Part shown: in pieces, positions 1 to 5,740 of the stretch
How positions within the stretch are numbered: the stretch's first letter is position 1
Layout of the letters: each line of letters starts with the position of its first letter
Source: Gammaproteobacteria bacterium
Lineage (GTDB): Bacteria > Pseudomonadota > Gammaproteobacteria > PS1 > Pseudothioglobaceae
NCBI GenBank assembly: GCA_028599035.1
Contig: JAQRMT010000082.1
Coordinates: forward strand, 1 to 5,740
Reading direction: 5' to 3'
DNA: 5,740 bases
Translations under genes and position numbers: made by a program
Notes under the pieces: generated by a model
Told to the model about the DNA's origin: nothing
What the model saw: the letters and a program-made list of their open reading frames with translations, nothing else
Databases searched by the model: none

Positions 1-10
1 ATTCATTTTT

Positions 11-27
11 TACCCCTCAAGGGGGTA
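11..27. repeat. short C-rich/G-rich hairpin
   Basis: TACCCC at 11-16 pairs with GGGGTA at 22-27 around TCAAG, giving a six-pair GC-rich stem that a T-G wobble can extend. It resembles the palindrome at 186-200 (ACCCT-CTAG-GGGGA), so it may be a divergent member, or the opposite boundary, of the repeat cluster that follows. On the minus strand it is followed by A residues and on the plus strand by ATTG, so neither orientation gives the T-run of a standard intrinsic terminator. Confidence 0.55.
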
Positions 28-64
28 TTGAACAGAATGCCAGATTGGTGATTTTCTTAAACCT

Positions 65-200
65 TGTCCTAGCAGGGTTAGCGACACCCAGCAATCCTCT
101 AGGAGGGTTAGCGACACCCAGTAATCCTCTAGGAGGACTAAGGCTGGGTTTAAAAAATTACCAAGCGGGTTAGCGCTACACAGCAACCCTCTAGGGGGAT
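65..200. repeat. 30-bp tandem/palindromic repeat cluster
   Basis: Two adjacent 30-bp units (65-94 and 95-124) agree at 25 of 30 positions, with 18 consecutive identical bases (74-91 versus 104-121). A third unit starts at 125 (TCCTCTAGGAGG) and diverges after 136. A fourth, diverged copy covers about 164-199 and again ends in a CTAG-centred palindrome (CCCTCTAGGGGG, 187-198). Each unit joins a palindrome, CCTC-TAG-GAGG, to the segment GTTAGCGACACCCAG, in which GGGT and ACCC can also pair. A longer fold is visible at 116-149: ACCCAG pairs with CTGGGT around a nested TCCTC-TAG-GAGGA stem. The cluster begins about 45 bp past the stop codon of the binding-protein gene. It looks like an intergenic REP-like or miniature repeat; its family is not recognised. 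Confidence 0.8.
152..189 (-). terminator. possible operon terminator (weak)
   Basis: On the minus strand, GGGTT at 189-185 plus GC pairs with GC and AACCC at 174-167, with one bulged base. It is followed about nine bases later by six T residues (157-152). This lies roughly 55 bp after the stop codon of the last gene, a sensible place for the transcript to end. The gap between stem and T-run is longer than in a standard intrinsic terminator and the stem belongs to the repeat cluster, so the repeats may have taken on this role or the match may be chance. Confidence 0.3.
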
Positions 201-243
201 GGAAAGTGGATTTTTGATGATTATTCATATTTATGCAAAGGCC

Positions 244-1434
244 TCAATGTATATCAATCGTTTCAAACTGTTCGTTAACAATTAATTTTTCTTTATAAGC
301 GCCTTGAACTTCACCCACCGCATTAAATTCAATATTACTGGCACCAACATAATCAATTTGCTTGCCTTGAGCCAGCAGGGACAAACCTTTGGCTAATTCA
401 CCCGCATAAATTTTTTCACCAGGTGCATTGGCAACTTTCATTACTTGCGCCTTCAGTGCCATCCTATCAGTAGAATTAGCAGCCTGAGCCGACAGCACAA
501 TCAATGCCATCGCATCATAAGATTCACCTAAGTAAGGTCCGCCTATTTTAACGCCATTGGCTTTAGCAACTTTTTGCCACTTCTCATCAGCAATGCCACC
601 ATTACTAGGAATGGTGCCCCACGAACCATTTAATTCTGCACCCAGTTTAGTCAAATTATCACTAATCATACCATCAGCGAAAATAAAGCTATCAAATGCA
701 CCTGTGTCTAATGAGGCTTGAACAATACCCTTGCCACCTTGATCCACATAACCAAACACGGCAAGCACTGATGCACCTGAAGCCGAGAGAGCGGCAACTT
801 CAGCAGAATAATCTGCTTTACCGTCTTCATGTGCCGCACTAATGCTGATTTTGCCGCCCAATTTTTCATAAGCCGCAACAAAAGTATTTGATAAGCCTTT
901 GCCGTAATCGTTATTGGTGTAAGTCAATGCCACCGTTTTTATCCCTTTCTGAATGGCAATATTGGCAATCACTTGACCCTGTCTCGCATCAGATGACACC
1001 GTTCTAAAGAAAAAACCTCTGTCTTCGATAGTGGACAGAGCTGGCGAGGTTGCAGAAGGAGAAATAGTAACCACGCCATTAGGGACAGTAACATTATTAA
1101 CCACAGCGGTAGTAGCCCCTGAGCAATTTGGCCCCATAATCGCAATTACTTTTTCACCATTAATCAACCGCTCTGCCTCTGCAACGGCAACATCTGCCTC
1201 AATACAACGAGAATCAGCACGCGCAACATTAATCAAAGTGCCGCCTAAAAATTTACCAGAATCTGAGGCTTCTCTAGCAGCAATATCTGCAGAAGCAGAC
1301 ATATGCACAATCAAGGACTCAAGTGGTCCTGTAAGCGCTTGCAAACTGCCAATATTCACAGATTTTGCATTTACCAACGCCATCGAACTCAAACTTACCA
1401 CAAATGTCACGCCTAATATTTTATTGATTTTCAT
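244..1434 (-). CDS. periplasmic substrate-binding protein, LivJ/LivK type
   Basis: This 396-residue protein is the solute receptor of the ABC importer encoded just upstream. Residues 1-23 form a Sec signal peptide: basic MKINK start, hydrophobic core, and a V-N-A cleavage motif before Lys24. There is no lipobox cysteine, so the mature protein should be free in the periplasm. The mature part starts with the family pattern VNIGSLQALTGP. The two cysteines, Cys77 (DSRC) and Cys104 (GPNCSG), match the spacing of the conserved disulfide in LIV-binding proteins. The ISPSATSPALS segment that follows corresponds to the first-lobe ligand loop (ISPGATNPELT in E. coli-type proteins). The start is an ATG with a purine-rich AAAAGAGA before it. 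The gene lies 163 bp after livM and has a probable promoter of its own. The family is certain; the ligand (branched-chain or other amino acid, or amide) is not, so no symbol is assigned. Confidence 0.93.
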   Translation of the reverse strand: MKINKILGVTFVVSLSSMALVNAKSVNIGSLQALTGPLESLIVHMSASADIAAREASDSGKFLGGTLINVARADSRCIEADVAVAEAERLINGEKVIAIMGPNCSGATTAVVNNVTVPNGVVTISPSATSPALSTIEDRGFFFRTVSSDARQGQVIANIAIQKGIKTVALTYTNNDYGKGLSNTFVAAYEKLGGKISISAAHEDGKADYSAEVAALSASGASVLAVFGYVDQGGKGIVQASLDTGAFDSFIFADGMISDNLTKLGAELNGSWGTIPSNGGIADEKWQKVAKANGVKIGGPYLGESYDAMALIVLSAQAANSTDRMALKAQVMKVANAPGEKIYAGELAKGLSLLAQGKQIDYVGASNIEFNAVGEVQGAYKEKLIVNEQFETIDIH

Positions 1435-1469
1435 CGCTATTCTCTTTTATTTTAAATAAACAAGTTTGC

Positions 1470-1498
1470 ATTATAACTAAAAAAAATTAAAGACTTTA
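1470..1498 (-). promoter_or_regulatory. likely promoter of the binding-protein gene
   Basis: On the minus strand a perfect -10 hexamer TATAAT (1475-1470) lies 35 nt before the ATG, giving an expected 5' leader of about 28 nt. A T-rich stretch lies just upstream of it. At 17-bp spacing the -35 position reads TAAAGT, a poor match to TTGACA, so the promoter may be weak or need an activator. The -35 position overlaps the perfect interrupted palindrome TAAAG-A-CTTTA (1488-1498), a possible regulator site. A promoter here would allow the binding protein to be made in excess of the membrane parts. Confidence 0.45.
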
Positions 1499-1569
1499 CA
1501 TTATCATCACATCTCTACTCGACAACAAAACACCTTACAACCCTCTAAAAAACTATTCAGAAGATTGCG

Positions 1570-1593
1570 CCTTGTGAAAAAATTGCACAAAGG
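1570..1593. other. stem-loop between livM and the binding-protein gene
   Basis: CCTTGTG (1570-1576) can pair with CACAAAGG (1586-1593) with one bulged base, around a nine-base loop. It begins a few bases after the livM stop codon. On the minus strand no T-run follows directly (the nearest T6 is about 20 nt on), so it is a poor terminator for the operon but could protect or trim the 3' end of the long transcript. On the plus strand it is followed by a T-rich run (TCTTTTATAATTTTTT) and would fit better as a terminator there, though no plus-strand gene precedes it. Confidence 0.35.
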
Positions 1594-1597
1594 TCTT

Positions 1598-2971
1598 TTA
1601 TAATTTTTTGTCTTTCTCAGGCAGAATGCCGCCAGGGGCGAATCTTAACACCAGTAACATAATCAGCCCCATAAAAATGTATCTAAAAAAGTGCGCTCGG
1701 TCTTGCAAAAAGGCAGAAACGCCGTTGTCAGTGCCAGCAAAATTTTGTACTGTTTCTGCCAGCCAAAGCCCCATTGGGGTAGATTCTACCCAGAAAAACC
1801 AGATGAAAAAAGCACCGATAACTGAGCCAAAATTATTACCTGAGCCGCCAACAATGACCATCACCCAAATTAAAAAAGTGAAGCGTAGAGATTGGTAGGA
1901 ATTAGGGGTAAATTGCCCTGTATAGGTCACCAATAAAGCCCCTGCAATACCGACAATAGCTGAGCCGATGACGAAGATTTGCAAGTGTTGGCGTTTGACA
2001 TTTTTGCCCATAGCGCTGGCGGCAATTTCGTTGTCTCTAATGGCGCGAACCTTTCTGCCCCAAGGGGAATCAAACGCCAAATTTGCCATTATTATCAGCG
2101 CAACTAAAATTGCCAAAAACAAACTGGAATAGCATAATTTGACAAACACAACAGAATATTCACTAAGTAGAATACTCAATGCTTTGGTTTTTTCCGCCTC
2201 GGTTAAAAGACTTAAACTGGATTGATTAAACCATAAAACCATCTCCTCAAACCAAGGGGATTGTTGCAAATCAATCTCTAGCGGCACGGGTCTTGGCAGT
2301 CCTGTTACATTTTTAACGCCTCGCGCTATCCAATCCTCATTTTTGATAATATACAGCACAATTTCGGCAATACCGAATGAGGCAATCGCTAAATAATCTG
2401 AACGCAAGCCTAGTGTTATTTTCCCAATTAACCACGCTGCACCTGCTGCCAACAAGCCACCTGCCAACCAAGCCAACGGCACAGGCAAACCTAGCCCTCC
2501 CAAATATCCTGTTTTTGACGGATTAACCGCCTCTATAGCTTGTGCTGCATCAATATAAAAATAACGCATAGCAAAATACCCTGCCACTAGACTCAATACT
2601 ACCCAGCCTTTATTGTATTTATGTTTAGATAAATACACGCTCAGCACGATACTCAGTAGCAGCAAAAATAAAGCAAATAACATATTCATACCGCCTGCAC
2701 TAACCGCTACAGGGACAGCGGGTGCAGAAATTAAAACCACGCTCAACCCACCCAAAGCGGCAAATCCCATAATGCCGATATTGAAAAGCCCCGCATAGCC
2801 CCATTGAATATTAACGCCTAACGCCATAATGGCAGAGATCAAACACAAATTAAAAATACTTAATGCCAGCACCCAAGATTGATTAATACCAACAAAAGCC
2901 AACAAAAAAACCATCACCAAAATGCTAATCGCTTGCCGGTGTGACTGCCAAATATGGGCAAGATTATTCAC
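1598..2971 (-). CDS. livM: ABC transporter permease, LivM family
   Basis: This is one of the two inner-membrane channel subunits of the importer, 457 residues long with about eleven hydrophobic segments (roughly 15-30, 33-52, 56-80, 96-114, 122-141, 163-183, 192-210, 274-298, 330-352, 363-395, 428-445). Family landmarks appear in order: GYAGLFNIG at 58-66, GLRSDYLAIASFGIAEI at 188-204, NVTGLPRP at 221-228, the cytoplasmic coupling motif SPWGRKVRAIRDNEIAASAMG at 302-322, VGGSGNNFGSVIGAF at 374-388, and a C-terminal RFAPGGILPE. It is longer than most LivM proteins (about 300-350 residues). The extra length lies mainly between residues 85 and 150, where one additional hydrophobic pair seems inserted. 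It starts at a GTG whose last two bases overlap the TGA of livH (GTGA), with AAGG about nine bases upstream. It should pair with LivH and dock on LivG/LivF. Confidence 0.93.
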   Translation of the reverse strand: MNNLAHIWQSHRQAISILVMVFLLAFVGINQSWVLALSIFNLCLISAIMALGVNIQWGYAGLFNIGIMGFAALGGLSVVLISAPAVPVAVSAGGMNMLFALFLLLLSIVLSVYLSKHKYNKGWVVLSLVAGYFAMRYFYIDAAQAIEAVNPSKTGYLGGLGLPVPLAWLAGGLLAAGAAWLIGKITLGLRSDYLAIASFGIAEIVLYIIKNEDWIARGVKNVTGLPRPVPLEIDLQQSPWFEEMVLWFNQSSLSLLTEAEKTKALSILLSEYSVVFVKLCYSSLFLAILVALIIMANLAFDSPWGRKVRAIRDNEIAASAMGKNVKRQHLQIFVIGSAIVGIAGALLVTYTGQFTPNSYQSLRFTFLIWVMVIVGGSGNNFGSVIGAFFIWFFWVESTPMGLWLAETVQNFAGTDNGVSAFLQDRAHFFRYIFMGLIMLLVLRFAPGGILPEKDKKL

Positions 2972-3990
2972 AATACCTTGCCTTTAAAAATCCCCGTAGG
3001 CTTGATTAACAAAACAATAATCAAAATCACAAAAGAGACAGCATATTTGTATTCCGTGCCAATTAATTGCAACAATGAATCAGGCTCTAATGAGGTTGGC
3101 AACAAATAAATAAAAAACTTTTTATAAGCATAAGTAAGCAACATTTCAGAAAAAGAAATCACAAATGCACCCACAATTGCACCCAAAGGGGAGCCGATAC
3201 CACCGACAATAACTGCAGCAAAGACGGGTAACAGCAATAAATGATATTGGAGGGGAGAAAAGCCTTTGTCAAGGCCAAATAAAACCCCAGCAATGGTGGT
3301 CAATGTTGCCACCAATAACCAAGTAGTGAACACCACTTTATCGGGATTTATGCCAGAAAGCAGCGCCAAATCTTCATTATCAGAAAAAGCACGCATTGCT
3401 TTGCCAACTTTGGTTTTTTGTAAGAAATAAAACACCAGCCCAACTGCCAATAATGCCAATAAAATGGTGGTTAATTGTGAAGTTTTAAGTGCCAAACCCT
3501 CGGATAATCCGCTAAATGTTTTGAACTCTCTAGCCGTCCAAATAAAACGCGCACCATCAGCAAAAATTTGCTGCTCTGGCCCCATAATAAGCTGCACTAA
3601 GCCTCCCATAATAAACATTACCCCAATAGAAACCATAACAACAGTGATAGATTTGGCGTTGTTAATGCGATAATAACGATATACCCAGCGATCAGTTAAC
3701 AGCAAGCAAATAATCGTAATAACAATCGCCAAAGGTATAACCAATAATGCAGTTGGAAAGCCGCTAATAGTCCAGCCTTGAGACTGAAAAAATCCCGTTA
3801 ATAAAATTGCCATTGCCGTACCAAACGCCATATTGTTAGCTTGGGAGAAATTAGCAAATCTTAGGATTGAATACACCAGCGTAACAGCTAAAGCACCCAA
3901 TGCTAGCTGTGCGCCATAAGTGAGTGCAGGTAATAAGACAAAATTACTTAACAAGATAAAAGCATTTAGGATATTATCAAAACTTGGCAT
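2968..3990 (-). CDS. livH: ABC transporter permease, LivH family
   Basis: This 340-residue integral membrane protein is the second channel subunit. The N-terminal half carries the LivH pattern GAQLALGALAVTLVYSILRFANFSQ at about 26-50, which includes the conserved NFSQ/NFAHG-type turn. The cytoplasmic coupling loop KVGKAMRAFSDNEDLALLSGIN lies at about 194-215, and the conserved VGGIGSPLGAIVGAFVIS at 262-279. The C-terminus ends in the usual LLIKPTGIFKG. Length is slightly above the roughly 300 residues of E. coli LivH, with the extra part near the C-terminal periplasmic loop (about 290-312). The ATG is set by an excellent ribosome-binding site, AGGAGG, five bases upstream. It lies one base after livF and overlaps livM by 4 nt, so the permease subunits should be made together. 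Confidence 0.94.
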   Translation of the reverse strand: MPSFDNILNAFILLSNFVLLPALTYGAQLALGALAVTLVYSILRFANFSQANNMAFGTAMAILLTGFFQSQGWTISGFPTALLVIPLAIVITIICLLLTDRWVYRYYRINNAKSITVVMVSIGVMFIMGGLVQLIMGPEQQIFADGARFIWTAREFKTFSGLSEGLALKTSQLTTILLALLAVGLVFYFLQKTKVGKAMRAFSDNEDLALLSGINPDKVVFTTWLLVATLTTIAGVLFGLDKGFSPLQYHLLLLPVFAAVIVGGIGSPLGAIVGAFVISFSEMLLTYAYKKFFIYLLPTSLEPDSLLQLIGTEYKYAVSFVILIIVLLIKPTGIFKGKVL

Positions 3991-3991
3991 C

Positions 3992-4693
3992 TCATCCTCC
4001 TAAAAAATCTCTTCTGACTTTATCGTCACTAAGCAACGCTTTGCCTGTGCCTGTGTGTGCATTTTTACCCGCAACTAAGACAAAACCTTTGTCAGCAATA
4101 CTCAAAGCCTGTTGTGCATTTTGTTCAACCATTAGTACCGCTTTATTTGCCTCTTTTAAAGCCAAAATATTAGCAAAAATCTCATCTATTACAATCGGAG
4201 AAACGCCTGCCGTAGGCTCATCTAGCAACAAAACTGTTGGTTGCGTCATCATTGCACGACCAAAGGCGACTTGCTGCCTTTGCCCGCCTGAGAGCTGACC
4301 CGCTAACTGTCGGCGTTTTTCAAAAAGAATGGGAAATAAAGTATAAACTTCATCTAGCGTTGTTTGATAATCGTCATGACGCAAAAACGCACCTATTTCA
4401 AGATTTTCTACAACACTCATAGTAGGGAAAACATTGTTATTTTGTGGCACAAAAGCCAATCCAAGGCTGATTCTTTGCTGTGTTGATAAAGCGCTAATAT
4501 CCTTGCCATTAAGTAAAACTTCACCTTTACTGGGCAACAGCCCCAAAAGCGCCTTCATTACACTAGATTTTCCCGCACCATTTGGACCAACAATTACTGC
4601 CAATTCCCCCCGATTAACCCCCACCGAACACCCTCGTAAAATCGGCACAGCGCCATAAGCAGCAAATAAATTTTTACCCGTTAAATAAGTCAT
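3992..4693 (-). CDS. livF: ABC transporter ATP-binding protein, LivF family
   Basis: This is one of two cytoplasmic ATPases that power the importer, with 233 residues, the usual LivF length. Walker A is GPNGAGKS at 36-43, the Q-loop Gln is at 84 (VPQ), the signature LSGGQ at 134-138, and Walker B VLLLDEP at 154-160 with catalytic Glu159. At the H-loop position it has Gln191 (VEQNAQQAL) instead of His, which is normal in LivF proteins and distinguishes it from LivG. The C-terminus ends in FLGG, close to the family's usual YLGG. It starts at an ATG two bases after the livG stop; upstream there is only a modest AAGGG, so translation probably depends on coupling with livG. It should form a heterodimer with LivG beneath LivH/LivM. 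Confidence 0.95.
   Translation of the reverse strand: MTYLTGKNLFAAYGAVPILRGCSVGVNRGELAVIVGPNGAGKSSVMKALLGLLPSKGEVLLNGKDISALSTQQRISLGLAFVPQNNNVFPTMSVVENLEIGAFLRHDDYQTTLDEVYTLFPILFEKRRQLAGQLSGGQRQQVAFGRAMMTQPTVLLLDEPTAGVSPIVIDEIFANILALKEANKAVLMVEQNAQQALSIADKGFVLVAGKNAHTGTGKALLSDDKVRRDFLGG
3996..4001 (-). promoter_or_regulatory. strong ribosome-binding site of livH
   Basis: The minus strand reads AGGAGG, then five bases, then the livH ATG. This is the best ribosome-binding site in the window and decides the livH start. It lies inside the last codons of livF, where it encodes the final Leu-Gly-Gly. Confidence 0.85.
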
Positions 4694-4695
4694 TT

Positions 4696-5457
4696 TTAGT
4701 GTTGACCCTTACCCATATACACATCAATAACTGCCTCATTATTTTTGATTTCAGTAGCAGTACCTACGGTCAAGATTTTACCTTTTGCTAGAACCACCAC
4801 AGGATTACATAAGCGAGAAATAAATTCCATATTATGTTCAATCATACAAAAAGTATAACCCTTATCTTCATTGAGTTTTAAAATAGCAGTGCCGATTTGT
4901 TTGAGCAAAGTGCGATTAACGCCAGCACCAACTTCGTCCAATAAGACCACTTTTGCATCCGTCATCATGGTTCGCGCTAACTCTAATAGTTTTTTTTGTC
5001 CGCCCGAAAGATTGCCCGCTTTTTCATTTTTTAAGGACGAAATCTGTAAAAAATCAAGCACTTCTTCAGCTTTTTCTTGATTGTTTTTTTCCTCTAGCAC
5101 AATTGCCTTGCGTTTAAACCAAGTATTACCTAAACGCTCACCTAACTGATTAGCTGGCACCATCATCAAGTTTTCCAAAACACTTAGTGTTGGGAACTCG
5201 TGTGCAATTTGAAAAGTGCGTAATATGCCTCTATGAAAACGCTGGTCAGCGCTTAATGTGCTAATATCCTCGCCAGCGAATATAATATTACCCTGTGTCG
5301 GCGGATACAAACCTGCAATCAAATTAAACAACACGCTTTTACCCGCACCGTTCGGACCTACCAATCCCGTAATTGAACCCTGTTCAATCGTCAGATTAAC
5401 TCCATCAACTGCATGAATACCGCCAAAATGTTTAGACAAATTGACGATTTCAATCAC
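4696..5457 (-). CDS. livG: ABC transporter ATP-binding protein, LivG family
   Basis: This 253-residue cytoplasmic ATPase is the partner of LivF. Walker A is GPNGAGKS at 34-41, the Q-loop Gln83 lies in the LivG-typical RTFQI, the signature LSGGQ is at 150-154, Walker B VVLLDE at 170-175, and the H-loop His208 in IEHNM. The segment between the Q-loop and the signature (about 100-145) is the longer LivG form. The sequence after Walker B reads DEVGAGVNR where most LivG proteins have DEP-x-AGLNP; the catalytic Glu175 is kept, so activity is expected. The start is GTG, overlapping the yciI TGA by 4 nt (GTGA). No strong ribosome-binding site precedes it, so translation is probably coupled to yciI. 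Starting here gives the full conserved N-terminus, with no extra leader. Confidence 0.95.
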   Translation of the reverse strand: MIEIVNLSKHFGGIHAVDGVNLTIEQGSITGLVGPNGAGKSVLFNLIAGLYPPTQGNIIFAGEDISTLSADQRFHRGILRTFQIAHEFPTLSVLENLMMVPANQLGERLGNTWFKRKAIVLEEKNNQEKAEEVLDFLQISSLKNEKAGNLSGGQKKLLELARTMMTDAKVVLLDEVGAGVNRTLLKQIGTAILKLNEDKGYTFCMIEHNMEFISRLCNPVVVLAKGKILTVGTATEIKNNEAVIDVYMGKGQH

Positions 5458-5740
5458 GGCAAGACTTTCTTAAACGGCTTAACCACGACGCTAGCATACG
5501 CACCCGATGCTAAATAAGGGTCTGCGTTTGCCCAAATCTGCGCATCTTCTAGGCAATCAAACTCCGCTACCACCAACGAGCCAGTAAAGCCCGCCTCACC
5601 TGGCTCGTTATTATCAATCGCAGGATGCGGGCCAGCCAAAATTAATCGTCCTTCATTTTTTAAGCTAGTTAAACGCTCAATATGTGCAGGACGCACAGCC
5701 ATTCTTTTTTCTAATGAATTCTCAACATCTTGAGAAATGA
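5454..5740 (-). CDS. yciI: YciI family protein, 5' end outside window
   Basis: This is a small dimeric alpha/beta-barrel protein of the YciI (YCII) family; the family has a proposed His-Asp active site but no firmly known reaction. Although an ATG exists at 5702, the frame is open to the window edge and the 12 extra codons read ISQDVENSLEKR, matching the E. coli YciI N-terminus (YAQDKADSLEKR). So the ATG is internal and the true start lies about 15 bases or a little more beyond the right edge. The 94 visible residues, plus about five missing ones, fit the usual length of about 98. Conserved features are RPAHIERL with the candidate His, AGPHPAIDNNEPGEAGFTGS with the candidate Asp, the WANADPY turn, and the C-terminal VKPFKKVLP. 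It overlaps livG by 4 nt. Its link to the transporter is positional only, and it may belong to an upstream operon that runs into the transporter genes. Confidence 0.92.
   Translation of the reverse strand, partial: ISQDVENSLEKRMAVRPAHIERLTSLKNEGRLILAGPHPAIDNNEPGEAGFTGSLVVAEFDCLEDAQIWANADPYLASGAYASVVVKPFKKVLP

Noticed and set aside
65..200. CRISPR array
   Set aside because: The units are directly adjacent with no unique spacers, are imperfect, number only two clear copies plus fragments, and no cas gene is present.
10..228. 72-codon minus-strand frame as a real gene
   Set aside because: Most of it is the palindromic repeat block, the peptide merely repeats with the DNA period, no good ribosome-binding site precedes it, and the opposite strand is also open over the tandem part.
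1031..1459. 142-codon plus-strand frame opposite the binding-protein gene
   Set aside because: It is antisense to a well-supported gene with signal peptide and family motifs, and its translation has no recognisable domain.
4118..4123. Missing H-loop histidine in LivF as a defect
   Set aside because: Gln in VEQN at this position is the normal state in LivF proteins.
3984..4298. Plus-strand frames opposite livF, livG, livH and livM
   Set aside because: They all mirror strongly conserved ABC transporter sequence on the minus strand and show no motifs of their own.
244..5457. Urea transporter (Urt) assignment
   Set aside because: The ATPase, permease and binding-protein motifs fit the general Liv type, gene order differs from urtABCDE, and no urease gene is in view.

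Overview
The window holds one minus-strand gene cluster: a complete ABC uptake system of the branched-chain amino acid (Liv/HAAT) family, with a YciI-family gene at its 5' end. Reading on the minus strand, the order is yciI (cut by the right edge), livG-type ATPase, livF-type ATPase, livH-type permease, livM-type permease, a 163-bp gap, then the periplasmic substrate-binding protein. Last comes a 243-bp non-coding end filled with palindromic, partly tandem repeats. No plus-strand gene is supported.

The DNA is AT-rich by eye. The YciI sequence is close to the form known from Gammaproteobacteria such as E. coli, and the binding protein has a classical Sec signal peptide, so the host is a Gram-negative bacterium and most likely a gammaproteobacterium. 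The AT-rich composition and the CTAG-centred repeats fit a marine sulfur-oxidiser lineage (SUP05/Thioglobus or a related mussel symbiont), but that is an impression and not something shown here.

Layout: 1-243, repeat-rich 3' end of the operon with several hairpins; 244-1434, binding protein; 1435-1597, gap with a likely promoter for the binding-protein gene and a weak stem-loop after livM; 1598-5457, livM, livH, livF and livG, packed with 4-nt overlaps or 1-2 nt gaps; 5454-5740, yciI, which continues past the right edge.

How it works together: the binding protein captures a ligand in the periplasm and delivers it to the LivH/LivM membrane channel, which the LivG/LivF ATPases drive. The tight spacing implies one transcript and translational coupling from yciI through livM. 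The binding protein, needed in excess over the membrane complex, sits last and appears to have its own promoter. The substrate cannot be fixed from sequence; branched-chain or other amino acids, or amides, are all possible. Nothing in the coding part looks like a new system. The least explained stretch is the palindromic repeat cluster at the left end.
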